Source: DASRQK01 sp964401685
GTDB lineage: Bacteria > Bacteroidota > Bacteroidia > Sphingobacteriales > Sphingobacteriaceae
Length of the DNA stretch: 17,274 nucleotides
Assembly (NCBI GenBank): GCA_964401685.1
Contig: CAYNZH010000036.1
Span: 1 to 17,274, forward strand
Reading direction: 5' to 3'
Under the pieces are notes generated by a model. It saw only the letters and a list, made by a program, of their open reading frames with translations. It was not told the origin of the DNA and ran no database searches. How positions within the stretch are numbered: the first letter of the stretch is position 1; the number at the start of each line of letters is the position of its first letter. Of this stretch, positions 6,673 through 14,394 are shown piece after piece. The position numbers and the translations under genes were made by a program.

Positions 6673-7198
6673 AGACATCCTGGGCATGCCCAACGGTGTC
6701 GAAAAGCTCTCCATCGACTACAAACCCATTTTTGGTCACGACGCCCAGAGGCTGTAGTTCACTATTTTTTGCCTGTGCCTCCTGCTCCCAATGCAGTTGA
6801 CGATCAGCGTGTACAGAGATAATGAAGTATTCACCTATCTTTTCCGGTTCACCAAATAGAAAAAGATCTCTGGTGACCGTCGAACTCGGTACGGTCTCTA
6901 CAGCGAATCCGAAATTTCCGGCCATCGCCGCACGGGCGAGTGCGATGTAAAGGCCTCCTCGTGAAACGGGAATAATAGAGTCGACACCGTCACCTCTCAT
7001 AATATCGTCGGACATGCTTCCTTCTGGCAGATGAATCAGGTAAATGGGGTCGCCCTCCCGCTTGAAACCCGATCGCGCTGCGGTATCCAGCCCCAATTCC
7101 TGGATGTCCCGGTCGACAAGCATTTTCTGGGTCAATAAAGGCAGATTGTCCTCCAATTTGTAAGAGGTGTACGTACTATTTATAGTATATTTCATCAT
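6659..7198 (-). CDS. PurL C-terminal-like (AIRS_C) small protein
   Basis: This 179-residue protein looks like the C-terminal part of the second AIR-synthase-like domain of phosphoribosylformylglycinamidine synthase (PurL). The matching segments are FKREGDPIYLI (45-55), SRGGLYIALARAAMAGNFGF (79-98), a TRDLFLFGEPEKIGEYFIISV stretch (109-129) and the ending LGVVTKNGFVVDGELF. The conserved HDVSDGG of PurL is replaced by IPVSRGG, so the metal/ATP-site acidic residues are gone. The upstream sequence holds no more PurL. It is complete as an ORF, with start codons at 7198 or 7195, and a 7-of-8 promoter match (TTTATTTG, 7223-7216) lies upstream. It may be a decayed purL remnant or a recruited non-catalytic protein. 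The family resemblance is from memory and moderate; the function is unknown. Confidence 0.6.
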   Translation of the reverse strand: MMKYTINSTYTSYKLEDNLPLLTQKMLVDRDIQELGLDTAARSGFKREGDPIYLIHLPEGSMSDDIMRGDGVDSIIPVSRGGLYIALARAAMAGNFGFAVETVPSSTVTRDLFLFGEPEKIGEYFIISVHADRQLHWEQEAQAKNSELQPLGVVTKNGFVVDGELFDTVGHAQDVFNSR

Positions 7199-7242
7199 AC
7201 AGAAACAATTTAGCTCAAATAAAGAATGCTTAATATACTAAT

Positions 7243-7269
7243 TTGTTTGTTATGAAAGCTGTATCTTTG
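7243..7269 (+). promoter_or_regulatory. Bacteroidota promoter for the ABC-F gene
   Basis: TATCTTTG at 7262-7269 matches TAnnTTTG, with TTG at 7243-7245 at a slightly short 16-nt spacing. The predicted start near 7274 leaves a leader of about 18 nt, A-rich and without a Shine-Dalgarno sequence. It lies in the 94-bp divergent region shared with the PurL-like gene. Confidence 0.6.
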
Positions 7270-7292
7270 CAATTTGAAACGAGAAAACGAGT

Positions 7293-9224
7293 ATGATCGC
7301 TATAAATGACCTGGTATTTGAGATAGGTGTACGCAAACTCTACGATGAAGCCAACTGGCATATCAAACCGGGCGACAAGACCGGGCTGATTGGTGCCAAT
7401 GGGACAGGCAAATCCACCTTGCTGAAACTCATCGTGGGCGAATATACGCCTACTTCGGGCATCATTTCCATGGCCAAGGACATCAAGATCGGTTATCTCA
7501 ATCAAGACCTTCTTTCCTACGATTCTGAAAAAAGCATCCTGCAGGTGGCAATGGAAGCGTTTGAAAGGCAAAATCAGCTACACGCAGAGATCGAAGGCCT
7601 GTTGAAAAAACTGGAAACCGATTATACCGATGATCTCATCCAAAAACTCAGCGACAAGCAGTCGGAGTTTGAGGCCTTGGATGGGTATCAGATCGAATTC
7701 CGTGCCCATGAAATTCTGGCGGGTTTGGGATTTTCCGATGAGGAACAGAAGCGAAAGCTATCGGAGTTTTCCGGTGGCTGGCGTATGCGCGTGATGCTTG
7801 CCAGAATTTTGCTGCAGGCGCCGGACATCCTGCTCCTGGATGAGCCCACCAACCACCTGGATCTTCCCTCCATAAAATGGTTGGAATCCTACCTCCAAGC
7901 CTTTGAGGGTGCCATCGTTGTGGTTTCTCACGATAGGTATTTTCTGGATAGGGTGATCAAAAAAACGGTCGAAGCCCGCAAAGGCAAGCTCAATGTTTAT
8001 GCCGGCAATTACAGCTTCTATTTGGAAGAAAAATCCATGCGCGAGGAGATACAGGGCAATCAGTTTAAAAACCAACAAGCTAAAATAAAGCAGGAAGAGC
8101 GCTTGATCGAGCGTTTCCGTGCCAAGGCAAGTAAGGCGAAAATGGTCCAGTCCCGTATCAAAGCGCTGGAAAGAATGGAGAAGGTGGACGAAGTCGACGA
8201 TGACAACCCCACTGTAAACTTTCAGTTTAAGTTCAGCCGGCCGTCGGGACGTCACGTCATTCGCCTGGAAAATATCAGCAAATCCTATCCAGGGATTCCT
8301 ATTCTGCATCAGGCTGAGGGCGTTATCGAAAAAGGCGACAAGATCGCGCTGATCGGTGCCAACGGTAAAGGGAAATCTACACTATTGAGGATCATCGCCG
8401 GCACAGACAAGGAATATTCCGGTCTATGTGAGTCGGGGCACAATGTATCCCAAACCTTTTTTGCCCAACATCAGCTGGAGGCACTGCATCTGGAAAATAG
8501 CATTCTGAATGAGCTCCAAACCTTTGCTCCTAAACACACGGAAACAGAATTGAGATCCATTTTGGGTTCATTTCTCTTTACGGGAGACGAAGTCTTTAAA
8601 AAGATTCGGGTGCTTTCCGGGGGGGAAAAATCCCGGGTCGCTTTGGCTAAAGCCTTGACCGCGGACGCCAATTTCCTCATATTGGATGAGCCAACTAACC
8701 ACTTGGATATTCAGTCGGTCAACATCCTCATTCAGGCGTTAAAACAGTACGAAGGAACGTTTATTCTAGTTTCTCACGACCGTTATTTGTTGGACAACGT
8801 GGCCAATAAAATTTGGTTCATTGAAAATCAAGAGCTAAAGGAGTATCCAGGCACCTATGCCGAATATGAGGAGTGGCAGCAAAACCGCATTCCTACGGCT
8901 ACTGTCAAGGAAAAAAAAGCAGACAAACCGTCCGAGAAAGCTACCAAGCCCACTAAGGCAAAACCACAAACAAACGAAGGGAGGTCTACCGAAAAGGCCT
9001 TGCAACGCTTAAATAAAGATCTCGAAGCGATAGAAAAGGAAATTTCGCAACGGGAAGCAGAACAAAAGGTGCTGGAAGAATTGATGGCCCAGGAGAAAAC
9101 TTACCAGGATCCTCAGTTGCTTTCGGAGAAAACAGCCTCCTATGAGCAGCTGAAAAAGGAGTTGGAAGAGCTGCAGCATCGATGGGAGCAGCTAGCCGAG
9201 GAAATTATGGAACTCTCTGAATGA
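7293..9224 (+). CDS. ABC-F family ATPase (Uup/YdiF-like)
   Basis: This is a soluble protein of 643 residues with two ABC ATPase domains and no membrane segments. Domain 1 has Walker A GANGTGKST (34-42), signature LSEFSGGWRMR and Walker B LLLDEPTNHLD (about 178-190). The ABC-F linker follows at about 235-310 and is rich in Lys, Arg and Glu. Domain 2 has Walker A GANGKGKST (about 353), signature LSGGEKSR (about 440) and DEPTNHLD (about 464). The C-terminus is a Lys-rich spacer and then a long coiled coil (about 565-640), as in the Uup type. ABC-F proteins act on ribosomes as translation factors or give antibiotic protection; the coiled-coil tail favours a housekeeping Uup-like role over a resistance factor. 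The 3' end overlaps convergent rsmE by 20 bp. Confidence 0.93.
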   Translation: MIAINDLVFEIGVRKLYDEANWHIKPGDKTGLIGANGTGKSTLLKLIVGEYTPTSGIISMAKDIKIGYLNQDLLSYDSEKSILQVAMEAFERQNQLHAEIEGLLKKLETDYTDDLIQKLSDKQSEFEALDGYQIEFRAHEILAGLGFSDEEQKRKLSEFSGGWRMRVMLARILLQAPDILLLDEPTNHLDLPSIKWLESYLQAFEGAIVVVSHDRYFLDRVIKKTVEARKGKLNVYAGNYSFYLEEKSMREEIQGNQFKNQQAKIKQEERLIERFRAKASKAKMVQSRIKALERMEKVDEVDDDNPTVNFQFKFSRPSGRHVIRLENISKSYPGIPILHQAEGVIEKGDKIALIGANGKGKSTLLRIIAGTDKEYSGLCESGHNVSQTFFAQHQLEALHLENSILNELQTFAPKHTETELRSILGSFLFTGDEVFKKIRVLSGGEKSRVALAKALTADANFLILDEPTNHLDIQSVNILIQALKQYEGTFILVSHDRYLLDNVANKIWFIENQELKEYPGTYAEYEEWQQNRIPTATVKEKKADKPSEKATKPTKAKPQTNEGRSTEKALQRLNKDLEAIEKEISQREAEQKVLEELMAQEKTYQDPQLLSEKTASYEQLKKELEELQHRWEQLAEEIMELSE

Positions 9225-9918
9225 TCGCCGCTTCCATACACGCGATCAACCCAGCAGTTTCCGTTCGTAGGCGAGATTTCCCGAGACTGAGCGGCTGAAA
9301 ACCGGCGCTTTCAGCGAGTGCGATCTCCTCGGGCGAGAAATCTCCTTCGGGACCGATCAGCACGCAGGCTCCCTGCCCAGCGCCAAGCCGCTCGCTCAGA
9401 AACACCTTGTCTCCCGGCTCACAGTGGGCGATAAAGCCTTGTTCCTGGCGCGGCTGATCCACGAAAGACGAAAACTTGGTGACTGCGTTTATCTTGGGTA
9501 AGGTCGCTTTCAGCGATTGCTTCATCGCGGCAACCATCACGCGTTCCAAACGAGCAATATTGACATCTTTACGCTCTGAGCGGTCGCAGAGCAGAAAACT
9601 GACCTCATCCAAGCCCACTTCAGTCGCTTTCTCTAAAAGCCACTCGATCCTGTCCATATTTTTGGTGGGAGCAATCGCCAAATGAAAGTAATACCCCCTG
9701 CGATCAAAGTCTGGCTCGTAGGCTACTATGGAAAGAATCACGCGTTTGGGATGCGCATCCTCGATTTTGGCACGAAACCAGCCACCGCGCCCGTCGACCA
9801 ACACAACTTCTTCACCGACTTGTAAGCGCAGAACGCGCACGGCATGCTTGCTTTCATCCTCATCCAGAAGGAAAGCCTGCATATCGGGCTGAATCAGTGG
9901 CGTAAAGAAAACATGCAT
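9205..9918 (-). CDS. rsmE: 16S rRNA m3U1498 methyltransferase
   Basis: RsmE methylates N3 of U1498 in helix 44 of 16S rRNA using S-adenosylmethionine. The 237-residue protein has the N-terminal PUA-like region (MHVFFTPL ... HAVRVLRLQVGEEVVLVDGRG) and the SPOUT/trefoil-knot C-terminal domain with IGPEGDFSPEEI (188-199) and LGKSRLRTETAGL (212-224), which form the cofactor pocket. The length is normal. The start is 9 nt after the CNNM-gene stop, so it is probably the last gene of the dedA-ppa-CNNM-rsmE unit, and its 3' end runs 20 bp into the end of the ABC-F gene. Confidence 0.95.
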   Translation of the reverse strand: MHVFFTPLIQPDMQAFLLDEDESKHAVRVLRLQVGEEVVLVDGRGGWFRAKIEDAHPKRVILSIVAYEPDFDRRGYYFHLAIAPTKNMDRIEWLLEKATEVGLDEVSFLLCDRSERKDVNIARLERVMVAAMKQSLKATLPKINAVTKFSSFVDQPRQEQGFIAHCEPGDKVFLSERLGAGQGACVLIGPEGDFSPEEIALAESAGFQPLSLGKSRLRTETAGLIACMEAAIIQRVP

Positions 9919-9927
9919 AAGTAAGGG

Positions 9928-11202
9928 CTAATCGGACGAGGAAACGGCATGTTCTAACAGTTCCAGTTTCACAAAATCTATATTTTGTTGGGTCTTCTTC
10001 ATGATAATGACATTGTAGCCATTGAGCGTTTTGTGCTCTCCGACATCAGGAATCTTGTCGAATAGATCCCCTACCAAACCCGAAATTGTATCATAATCAC
10101 TGCTTTCCGGCAAAGGAACGGGCAAAAAGAGATTGGCATCATGCACATTGGCACTGGCGTCCACCATATACTCGGTCGCGGAAATTTTTTCGACCACAGG
10201 CGTCTCCTCATCGTATTCGTCTTGTATTTCTCCCACCAGTTCCTCCATAATATCTTCCAGGGTCACAATGCCTGCCGTCCCGCCAAATTCGTCAAGCACG
10301 ATGGCGATCTGTATACGCCTCTGTTGCAATTCGGCCATCAGATCATTGATTTTCTTTGTTTCAGGAATGAAGTATGGTTTTCTGATAATGGTTTTAATAT
10401 CAAAGTCTGCGTGGCCATTGATCAACGGAAAAACATCCTTGGTGTGAATAATACCCACGATCTGGTCGATTTCCTCGTCATAGATAGGAATTCTGGAGTA
10501 TCCTTCATTGTTGATCTTGTCCAACAATTCGTCCATGGTGCTGTCCATTTCCAGGGCGGAAATCTTGTTTCTAGGCACCATGATACTTTTTGCCATGCGC
10601 TCACTAAAATCGAAGACCTTGCGGATCAGCTCGTATTCCTTCATCTCAAGCGCGCCACTTTCCCGACCCTGTTCCAGCAAGTACTGCAGCTCTTCAGAGG
10701 AATGATGCCCGTTGCGCCATTTTGTTTCCAAGCCAAATAGTCTGAGCAGGAGGCTATTAATCACATTAAAAACCCACACCAGCGGTATGGTCAGCAGGTA
10801 AAAAGCATGCAGCGGTACTGCAAAAGCCATGATGGTGACAACAGGCCTGTGCAAAGCGATATATTTGGGCAGCATCGCAGCAAACAAAACGTGGATGAAT
10901 GCCAGCAATAAAAATGCGACAAAGAATGCCCATAATCCGGGGTTCGGTGCGACAAGATTTTGTACGACTGTGTATCCAATCCAACCTATACCAATGGTTG
11001 ATAAAGTAACACCCAATTGCGTTACAACCAAGTATTTATCAATGTTTTTAGCAATGTTTTTTGTGATCCCCAGGACCTTGCTTCCCATTTTGGCCCCGAC
11101 TTCTATCTGAGACACCCTCACATTGATAAGTGCATATTCGGCAGCCATGAAAAAGCCGTGAACCACTAACAGAAGGAGAATCCAAAAAAGTTGCCAATCC
11201 AT
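9928..11202 (-). CDS. CNNM/CorC-HlyC family membrane protein
   Basis: The 424-residue protein has the standard three-part plan: a DUF21/CNNM membrane domain (1 to about 195) with hydrophobic segments at about 4-26, 58-80, 91-112 and 122-152; a CBS pair (about 205-325) with VPRNKISALEMDSTMDEL and DEFGGTAGIVTLEDIMEELVGEI; and a C-terminal CorC_HlyC domain (about 335-420). The family is linked to Mg2+ transport or efflux with nucleotide sensing by the CBS pair. One oddity is that the HVxxGELxPK motif of relatives reads HVLFAAMLPK here (Ala108-Ala109 replace Gly-Glu). Its start overlaps the ppa stop by one base (TAATG), suggesting coupled translation. GldE is a relative, but the usual gldD/ssb neighbours are absent. 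Confidence 0.88.
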   Translation of the reverse strand: MDWQLFWILLLLVVHGFFMAAEYALINVRVSQIEVGAKMGSKVLGITKNIAKNIDKYLVVTQLGVTLSTIGIGWIGYTVVQNLVAPNPGLWAFFVAFLLLAFIHVLFAAMLPKYIALHRPVVTIMAFAVPLHAFYLLTIPLVWVFNVINSLLLRLFGLETKWRNGHHSSEELQYLLEQGRESGALEMKEYELIRKVFDFSERMAKSIMVPRNKISALEMDSTMDELLDKINNEGYSRIPIYDEEIDQIVGIIHTKDVFPLINGHADFDIKTIIRKPYFIPETKKINDLMAELQQRRIQIAIVLDEFGGTAGIVTLEDIMEELVGEIQDEYDEETPVVEKISATEYMVDASANVHDANLFLPVPLPESSDYDTISGLVGDLFDKIPDVGEHKTLNGYNVIIMKKTQQNIDFVKLELLEHAVSSSD

Positions 11203-11753
11203 TAATATTCAATTAGGTTCACGGATTCGCGCTCGTATAAAGCGACAGCGTCTTCAATGACTTTGTACGCAAACGAGCGGCCATAGAGCTGTTCTATGGT
11301 CACGTTCTTTCCCTCGAGGGTCTTGTAATCCTTAAAGAAACGGACGATTTCCTTCATTGTATGTGGCGGCAATTCTGAGAGGTCGTTGATGTAGTTTACC
11401 GACATGTCATTTTTTGCAACAGCGATGATTTTATCATCCTGCTCGCCGTTGTCTATCATGTGCATCACACCGATGACCTTGGCTTCCAGCATACTCATTG
11501 GATAGACATCTACTGAGCAGATGACCAGGATATCCAGGGGATCCTTGTCGTCACAGTAAGTCCGGGGGATAAAACCATAGTTCGCCGGATACATCACGGA
11601 AGAAAAAAGCACGCGATCCAACTTGATCAACCCACTTTTCTTGTCGATCTCATACTTCGCTTTTGAACCTTTTGGAATTTCGATAACGGCATTTACGGAA
11701 GATGGAAGATCCTCACCAGCGGAGACTTCATGCCATGGATGTGCAATACTCAT
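11202..11753 (-). CDS. ppa: Inorganic pyrophosphatase (family I)
   Basis: This enzyme hydrolyses pyrophosphate to phosphate in the cytosol and so pulls biosynthetic reactions forward. The 183-residue product carries the family I signature DKDPLD (69-74), the active-site strand EIPKGSKAKYEID (25-37), YPANYGFIPRTY (55-66), the acidic DNGEQDDKIIAV segment (101-112) and a HTMKEIVRFFKDYKTLEGK helix. The length is typical of the bacterial enzyme. It lies 2 nt downstream of the dedA stop and overlaps the CNNM gene by 1 nt. A metal-dependent enzyme beside a putative Mg2+ transporter is a plausible but unproven functional link. Confidence 0.97.
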   Translation of the reverse strand: MSIAHPWHEVSAGEDLPSSVNAVIEIPKGSKAKYEIDKKSGLIKLDRVLFSSVMYPANYGFIPRTYCDDKDPLDILVICSVDVYPMSMLEAKVIGVMHMIDNGEQDDKIIAVAKNDMSVNYINDLSELPPHTMKEIVRFFKDYKTLEGKNVTIEQLYGRSFAYKVIEDAVALYERESVNLIEY

Positions 11754-11755
11754 TT

Positions 11756-12391
11756 TTATTTAATCGTTTTTTTAAGATTTTTTTTCAATAATGTAATCAA
11801 AATGGGCATGAAAGAGATAACGATCATACCCACGATGATAAACTCAATATAATTGATAATTTCCGGGAATTCTTTGCCCAGAAAGTATCCTGATAATGTC
11901 AATGAAGATACCCACAAACACGCTCCTCCCACATTGTATAACACAAATTTGCGAAAATTCAATTGCACAATACCAGCAAATATAGGAGCAAAGGTACGAA
12001 TTATTGGAACAAACCGTCCAATAATTAATGCGGGGCCGCCGTACTTGTGAAAAAACTCCTCAGCCATGATGATGTATTTACGACGGAAGAGCCAGGAGTC
12101 CTTTCTTTTGAAGAGCATTGGTCCTGTCCTGCGACCAAACCAGTAGCCCGTAAAGTTGCCCAAAATGCCCGCTGCGAGCAATCCGGCGCAAAGGGTGGAA
12201 ATTTCGACGTCGATTTTGCCCAGGGCACAAAAAAGTCCGGCCAGAAAGAGCAAATAGTCCCCTGGTAGGAAAAACCCAAAAAACAACCCGGTCTCGGCAA
12301 ACACAATAAACAACACCAGGTAAAACCCGCCCGTCTCAATCAGTGCTTCTGCATCCAATAATTGTGAAAAAAAATCCCAATATTCTTGCAT
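11756..12391 (-). CDS. DedA/SNARE-associated family membrane protein
   Basis: This inner-membrane protein of 211 residues has about five hydrophobic segments. Key DedA features are FAETGLFFGFFLPGD (31-45), with Glu33 and Asp45 as membrane-buried acidic residues, and GRFVPIIRTFAPIFAG (125-140), with the two conserved arginines Arg126 and Arg132. The N-terminal DedA proteins belong to the VTT fold and are tied to undecaprenyl-phosphate or phospholipid flipping and envelope proton balance; which lipid applies here cannot be told. The C-terminus is strongly basic (LLKKNLKKTIK), consistent with a cytoplasmic end. It starts 32 nt after the HIT gene and its stop is 2 nt before the ppa start. Confidence 0.92.
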   Translation of the reverse strand: MQEYWDFFSQLLDAEALIETGGFYLVLFIVFAETGLFFGFFLPGDYLLFLAGLFCALGKIDVEISTLCAGLLAAGILGNFTGYWFGRRTGPMLFKRKDSWLFRRKYIIMAEEFFHKYGGPALIIGRFVPIIRTFAPIFAGIVQLNFRKFVLYNVGGACLWVSSLTLSGYFLGKEFPEIINYIEFIIVGMIVISFMPILITLLKKNLKKTIK

Positions 12392-12423
12392 AGTAGCAAT
12401 TTAACACACCCGACCAGTATCTC

Positions 12424-12852
12424 TTATTTTCCGGTGATGGTCAAGACGGCGGCTTTTATTTTTTCTGCTGCTCCGGCTAATTCTGCTGCTGACAACTTCA
12501 ATTTTTCTTTCGAGAAATCCATGTCGCTCACCTTGTTGATTGGGACCAGGTGTATGTGCGCATGCGCTACTTCTAGTCCTACGACGGCGACACCGACCTT
12601 TTCGCAGGGAAATGCTGATTTCAATCCCTGAGCGACAATTTTTGCAAAAAGCCACAAGCCCATATAGGCATCGTCAGCAAGATCAAATAGATAGTCCTCT
12701 GCCTGTTTGGGAATCACCAGCACATGTCCCGGTGCGATAGGATTTACGTCCATAAAGGCGAGAAAGTCATTAGTTTCAGCTACTTTATGTGCGGGTATCT
12801 CTCCGGAGACGATTTTTGAAAAAACAGTAGGCGTGTCTTCTTTTTCATTCAT
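12424..12852 (-). CDS. HIT family nucleotide hydrolase
   Basis: A small cytosolic protein of 142 residues with FSKIVSGEIPAHKVAE at the N-terminus, NPIAPGHVLVIPK (37-49) and the histidine triad HAHIHLV (His97, His99, His101). The central His of the triad is the nucleophile that takes up the nucleotide during phosphoramide hydrolysis. This matches the Hint branch (purine nucleoside phosphoramidases), with GHVLVIPK and a full triad; the exact substrate is unknown. Its start codon overlaps the stop of the response-regulator gene in an ATGA (12849-12852), so translation is probably coupled. Confidence 0.93.
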   Translation of the reverse strand: MNEKEDTPTVFSKIVSGEIPAHKVAETNDFLAFMDVNPIAPGHVLVIPKQAEDYLFDLADDAYMGLWLFAKIVAQGLKSAFPCEKVGVAVVGLEVAHAHIHLVPINKVSDMDFSKEKLKLSAAELAGAAEKIKAAVLTITGK

Positions 12853-14282
12853 TCTATATCGTATTTTTCCATCTTGTTGTAAAGCGTCTTGCGATCGATA
12901 TTCAATATTTTGGCCGCTTTACTCTTATTGTATTTCACCTTTTTCAGCACCTCCATGATCAAGACTCGCTCATAAGCTTCACTGTGGCTTTTCAAGTCTG
13001 TATCCAAGGGATCACCCTGAGCAATGGCCAGGTTCAGCTCGTCAGTAGGCAAAATCGAATGGGTCAAGTCCTCATCGGTCTGTGGCACATGATGAAATGC
13101 TTCAACCATTTCTTCCGGTAATGCGTCTATACCCACTGTATCTGAACTGGATAGCAGTACCATCCGCTTTAAAACATTACGAAGTTCCCTGAGATTTCCC
13201 GGCCAGTCGTAGGCACGCAAAATTCCCATAGCTTCCGGATCGATGTGCTTGACATGTCTTTCGAGAGCGACATTGGCCTGATCTATAAAAAAAGAAACGA
13301 AAGACTGAAAATCTTCTGTACGATCCCTGAGCGCAGGCACCAAAATTTCAAATTCGTTGATCCTATGATAGAGATCCTCTCTGAATTTGCCGTCAGCAAA
13401 AGAACCGACAAGATCCTCATTGGTCGCGGCAATTATACGAACGTCCACCTCGATCAGCTTGTTACCGCCGACCGGTTGAACGACCTTTTCCTGCAGGGCC
13501 CTGAGCAACTTCACCTGTACATCGTAGGAGAGATTTCCGATTTCATCGAGGAAAAGCGTACCGCCGTTTGCTTCTACGAACTGCCCGACTTTATCTTGTA
13601 ATGCGCCTGTAAAAGACCCCTTTACATGTCCGAATAGCTCACTGGAAGCCAGTTCCTTTGACAAGGTTCCGCAATCGATAGATACAAAAGGCTTGTCCGC
13701 TCGCTTGCTCAGCTTATGCACTGTCCTGGCGACATATTCCTTGCCTGTGCCGCTTTCCCCGCGAATGAGTACGGACATATCCGTCGGTGCAACCAGAGCA
13801 ATGTATTCATGAAGTTTTCGGGAAGCCTTGCTCTCTCCTTCGACGAATGCGTTGTCAGCGTTGCGTGCGGTGGCCAGCCGGGCCTGCCTGGTGACCCGTC
13901 CGTTATCCGACTGCGGCTGCTCGTCATTATCCAGGGCTTGCTGAACGATCATCAGAAGTTCGTCTGGGTTTACCGGCTTGGTAATGTAATCATAAACGCC
14001 CAAACGCATTGCCTGAACAGCCGTTCGTACGTCATTAAAATTGGTCATCATTACTACCGGAAGGTGCTTGCTTCCAGCATCAATCTGCGTCAGCACGTCC
14101 AGCCCGGTCCCGTCACCTAAACGATAATCCAACAATATGAGTTGAAAGTTATCGCCTTTGTAAGCCTCTACACCAGACTTGACACTTGATTTTACAACAA
14201 CACTATACCCTTTCCTGTTTAAAAAATTCTCCAGGATAGTGGCAAATGTAGTGTCGTCCTCAACAATTAAAACCTTGACCAT
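12849..14282 (-). CDS. Sigma-54-dependent response regulator (NtrC family)
   Basis: The 477-residue protein has three domains. Receiver (1-118): EDD at 8-10, phospho-acceptor Asp52 in LLDYRL and Lys102 in TKP. AAA+ (about 145-375): Walker A GESGTGKE (175-182), sigma-54 loop GSFTGA (222-227, usually GAFTGA), Walker B GTLFLDE (241-247), REDLYHR (301-307) and WPGNLREL (360-367). Fis-type HTH (about 435-474): NKSKAAKILNIDRKTLYNKM. It would activate sigma-54 promoters once phosphorylated. No histidine kinase is encoded nearby, so it is an orphan here and its signal cannot be named. It is the first gene of the minus-strand run, behind the promoter at 14309-14338, and its stop overlaps the HIT start. 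Confidence 0.95.
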   Translation of the reverse strand: MVKVLIVEDDTTFATILENFLNRKGYSVVVKSSVKSGVEAYKGDNFQLILLDYRLGDGTGLDVLTQIDAGSKHLPVVMMTNFNDVRTAVQAMRLGVYDYITKPVNPDELLMIVQQALDNDEQPQSDNGRVTRQARLATARNADNAFVEGESKASRKLHEYIALVAPTDMSVLIRGESGTGKEYVARTVHKLSKRADKPFVSIDCGTLSKELASSELFGHVKGSFTGALQDKVGQFVEANGGTLFLDEIGNLSYDVQVKLLRALQEKVVQPVGGNKLIEVDVRIIAATNEDLVGSFADGKFREDLYHRINEFEILVPALRDRTEDFQSFVSFFIDQANVALERHVKHIDPEAMGILRAYDWPGNLRELRNVLKRMVLLSSSDTVGIDALPEEMVEAFHHVPQTDEDLTHSILPTDELNLAIAQGDPLDTDLKSHSEAYERVLIMEVLKKVKYNKSKAAKILNIDRKTLYNKMEKYDIE

Positions 14283-14308
14283 GGTAGAATATTTCTCAGC
14301 TGTTTTAA

Positions 14309-14338
14309 CAAATATATTGATAAAACTGGAAACTGCAA
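14309..14338 (-). promoter_or_regulatory. Bacteroidota promoter of the response-regulator unit
   Basis: On the minus strand TTG (14338-14336), a 19-nt spacer and TATATTTG (14316-14309) match the Bacteroidota consensus exactly. The start is predicted near 14304, about 20 nt before the ATG. The 19-nt spacing equals that of the tRNA-Ser promoter. The sequence does not show a sigma-54 (GG-N10-GC) site here. Confidence 0.65.
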
Positions 14339-14365
14339 GCTTTTTTTAAAAATTATCAAATTATG

Positions 14366-14390
14366 CGCAAACAATTTCAAAAATTTTGCG
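14366..14390 (-). terminator. Possible weak terminator after icd
   Basis: On the minus strand, 5 nt past the icd stop, CGCAAA (14390-14385) can pair with TTTGCG (14371-14366), continued inward by ATTT/AAAT with a 2-nt bulge and a 3-nt loop. The stem is A/T-rich and the following T-run is broken, so read-through is likely. Confidence 0.35.
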
Positions 14391-14394
14391 TTTT

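Noticed and set aside
7758..8309. 183-codon antisense frame in the ABC-F gene
   Set aside because: It lies over the signature, Walker B and linker of domain 1 of a well-defined ATPase.
10141..10740. 199-codon antisense frame in the CNNM gene
   Set aside because: The minus-strand CNNM protein has clear CBS and CorC motifs here; the His- and Phe-rich opposite frame is a shadow.
9928..11202. Assignment of the CNNM protein as gliding protein GldE
   Set aside because: The domain plan fits, but the gldD/ssb neighbourhood is absent and sequence alone does not separate GldE from general hemolysin-family proteins.
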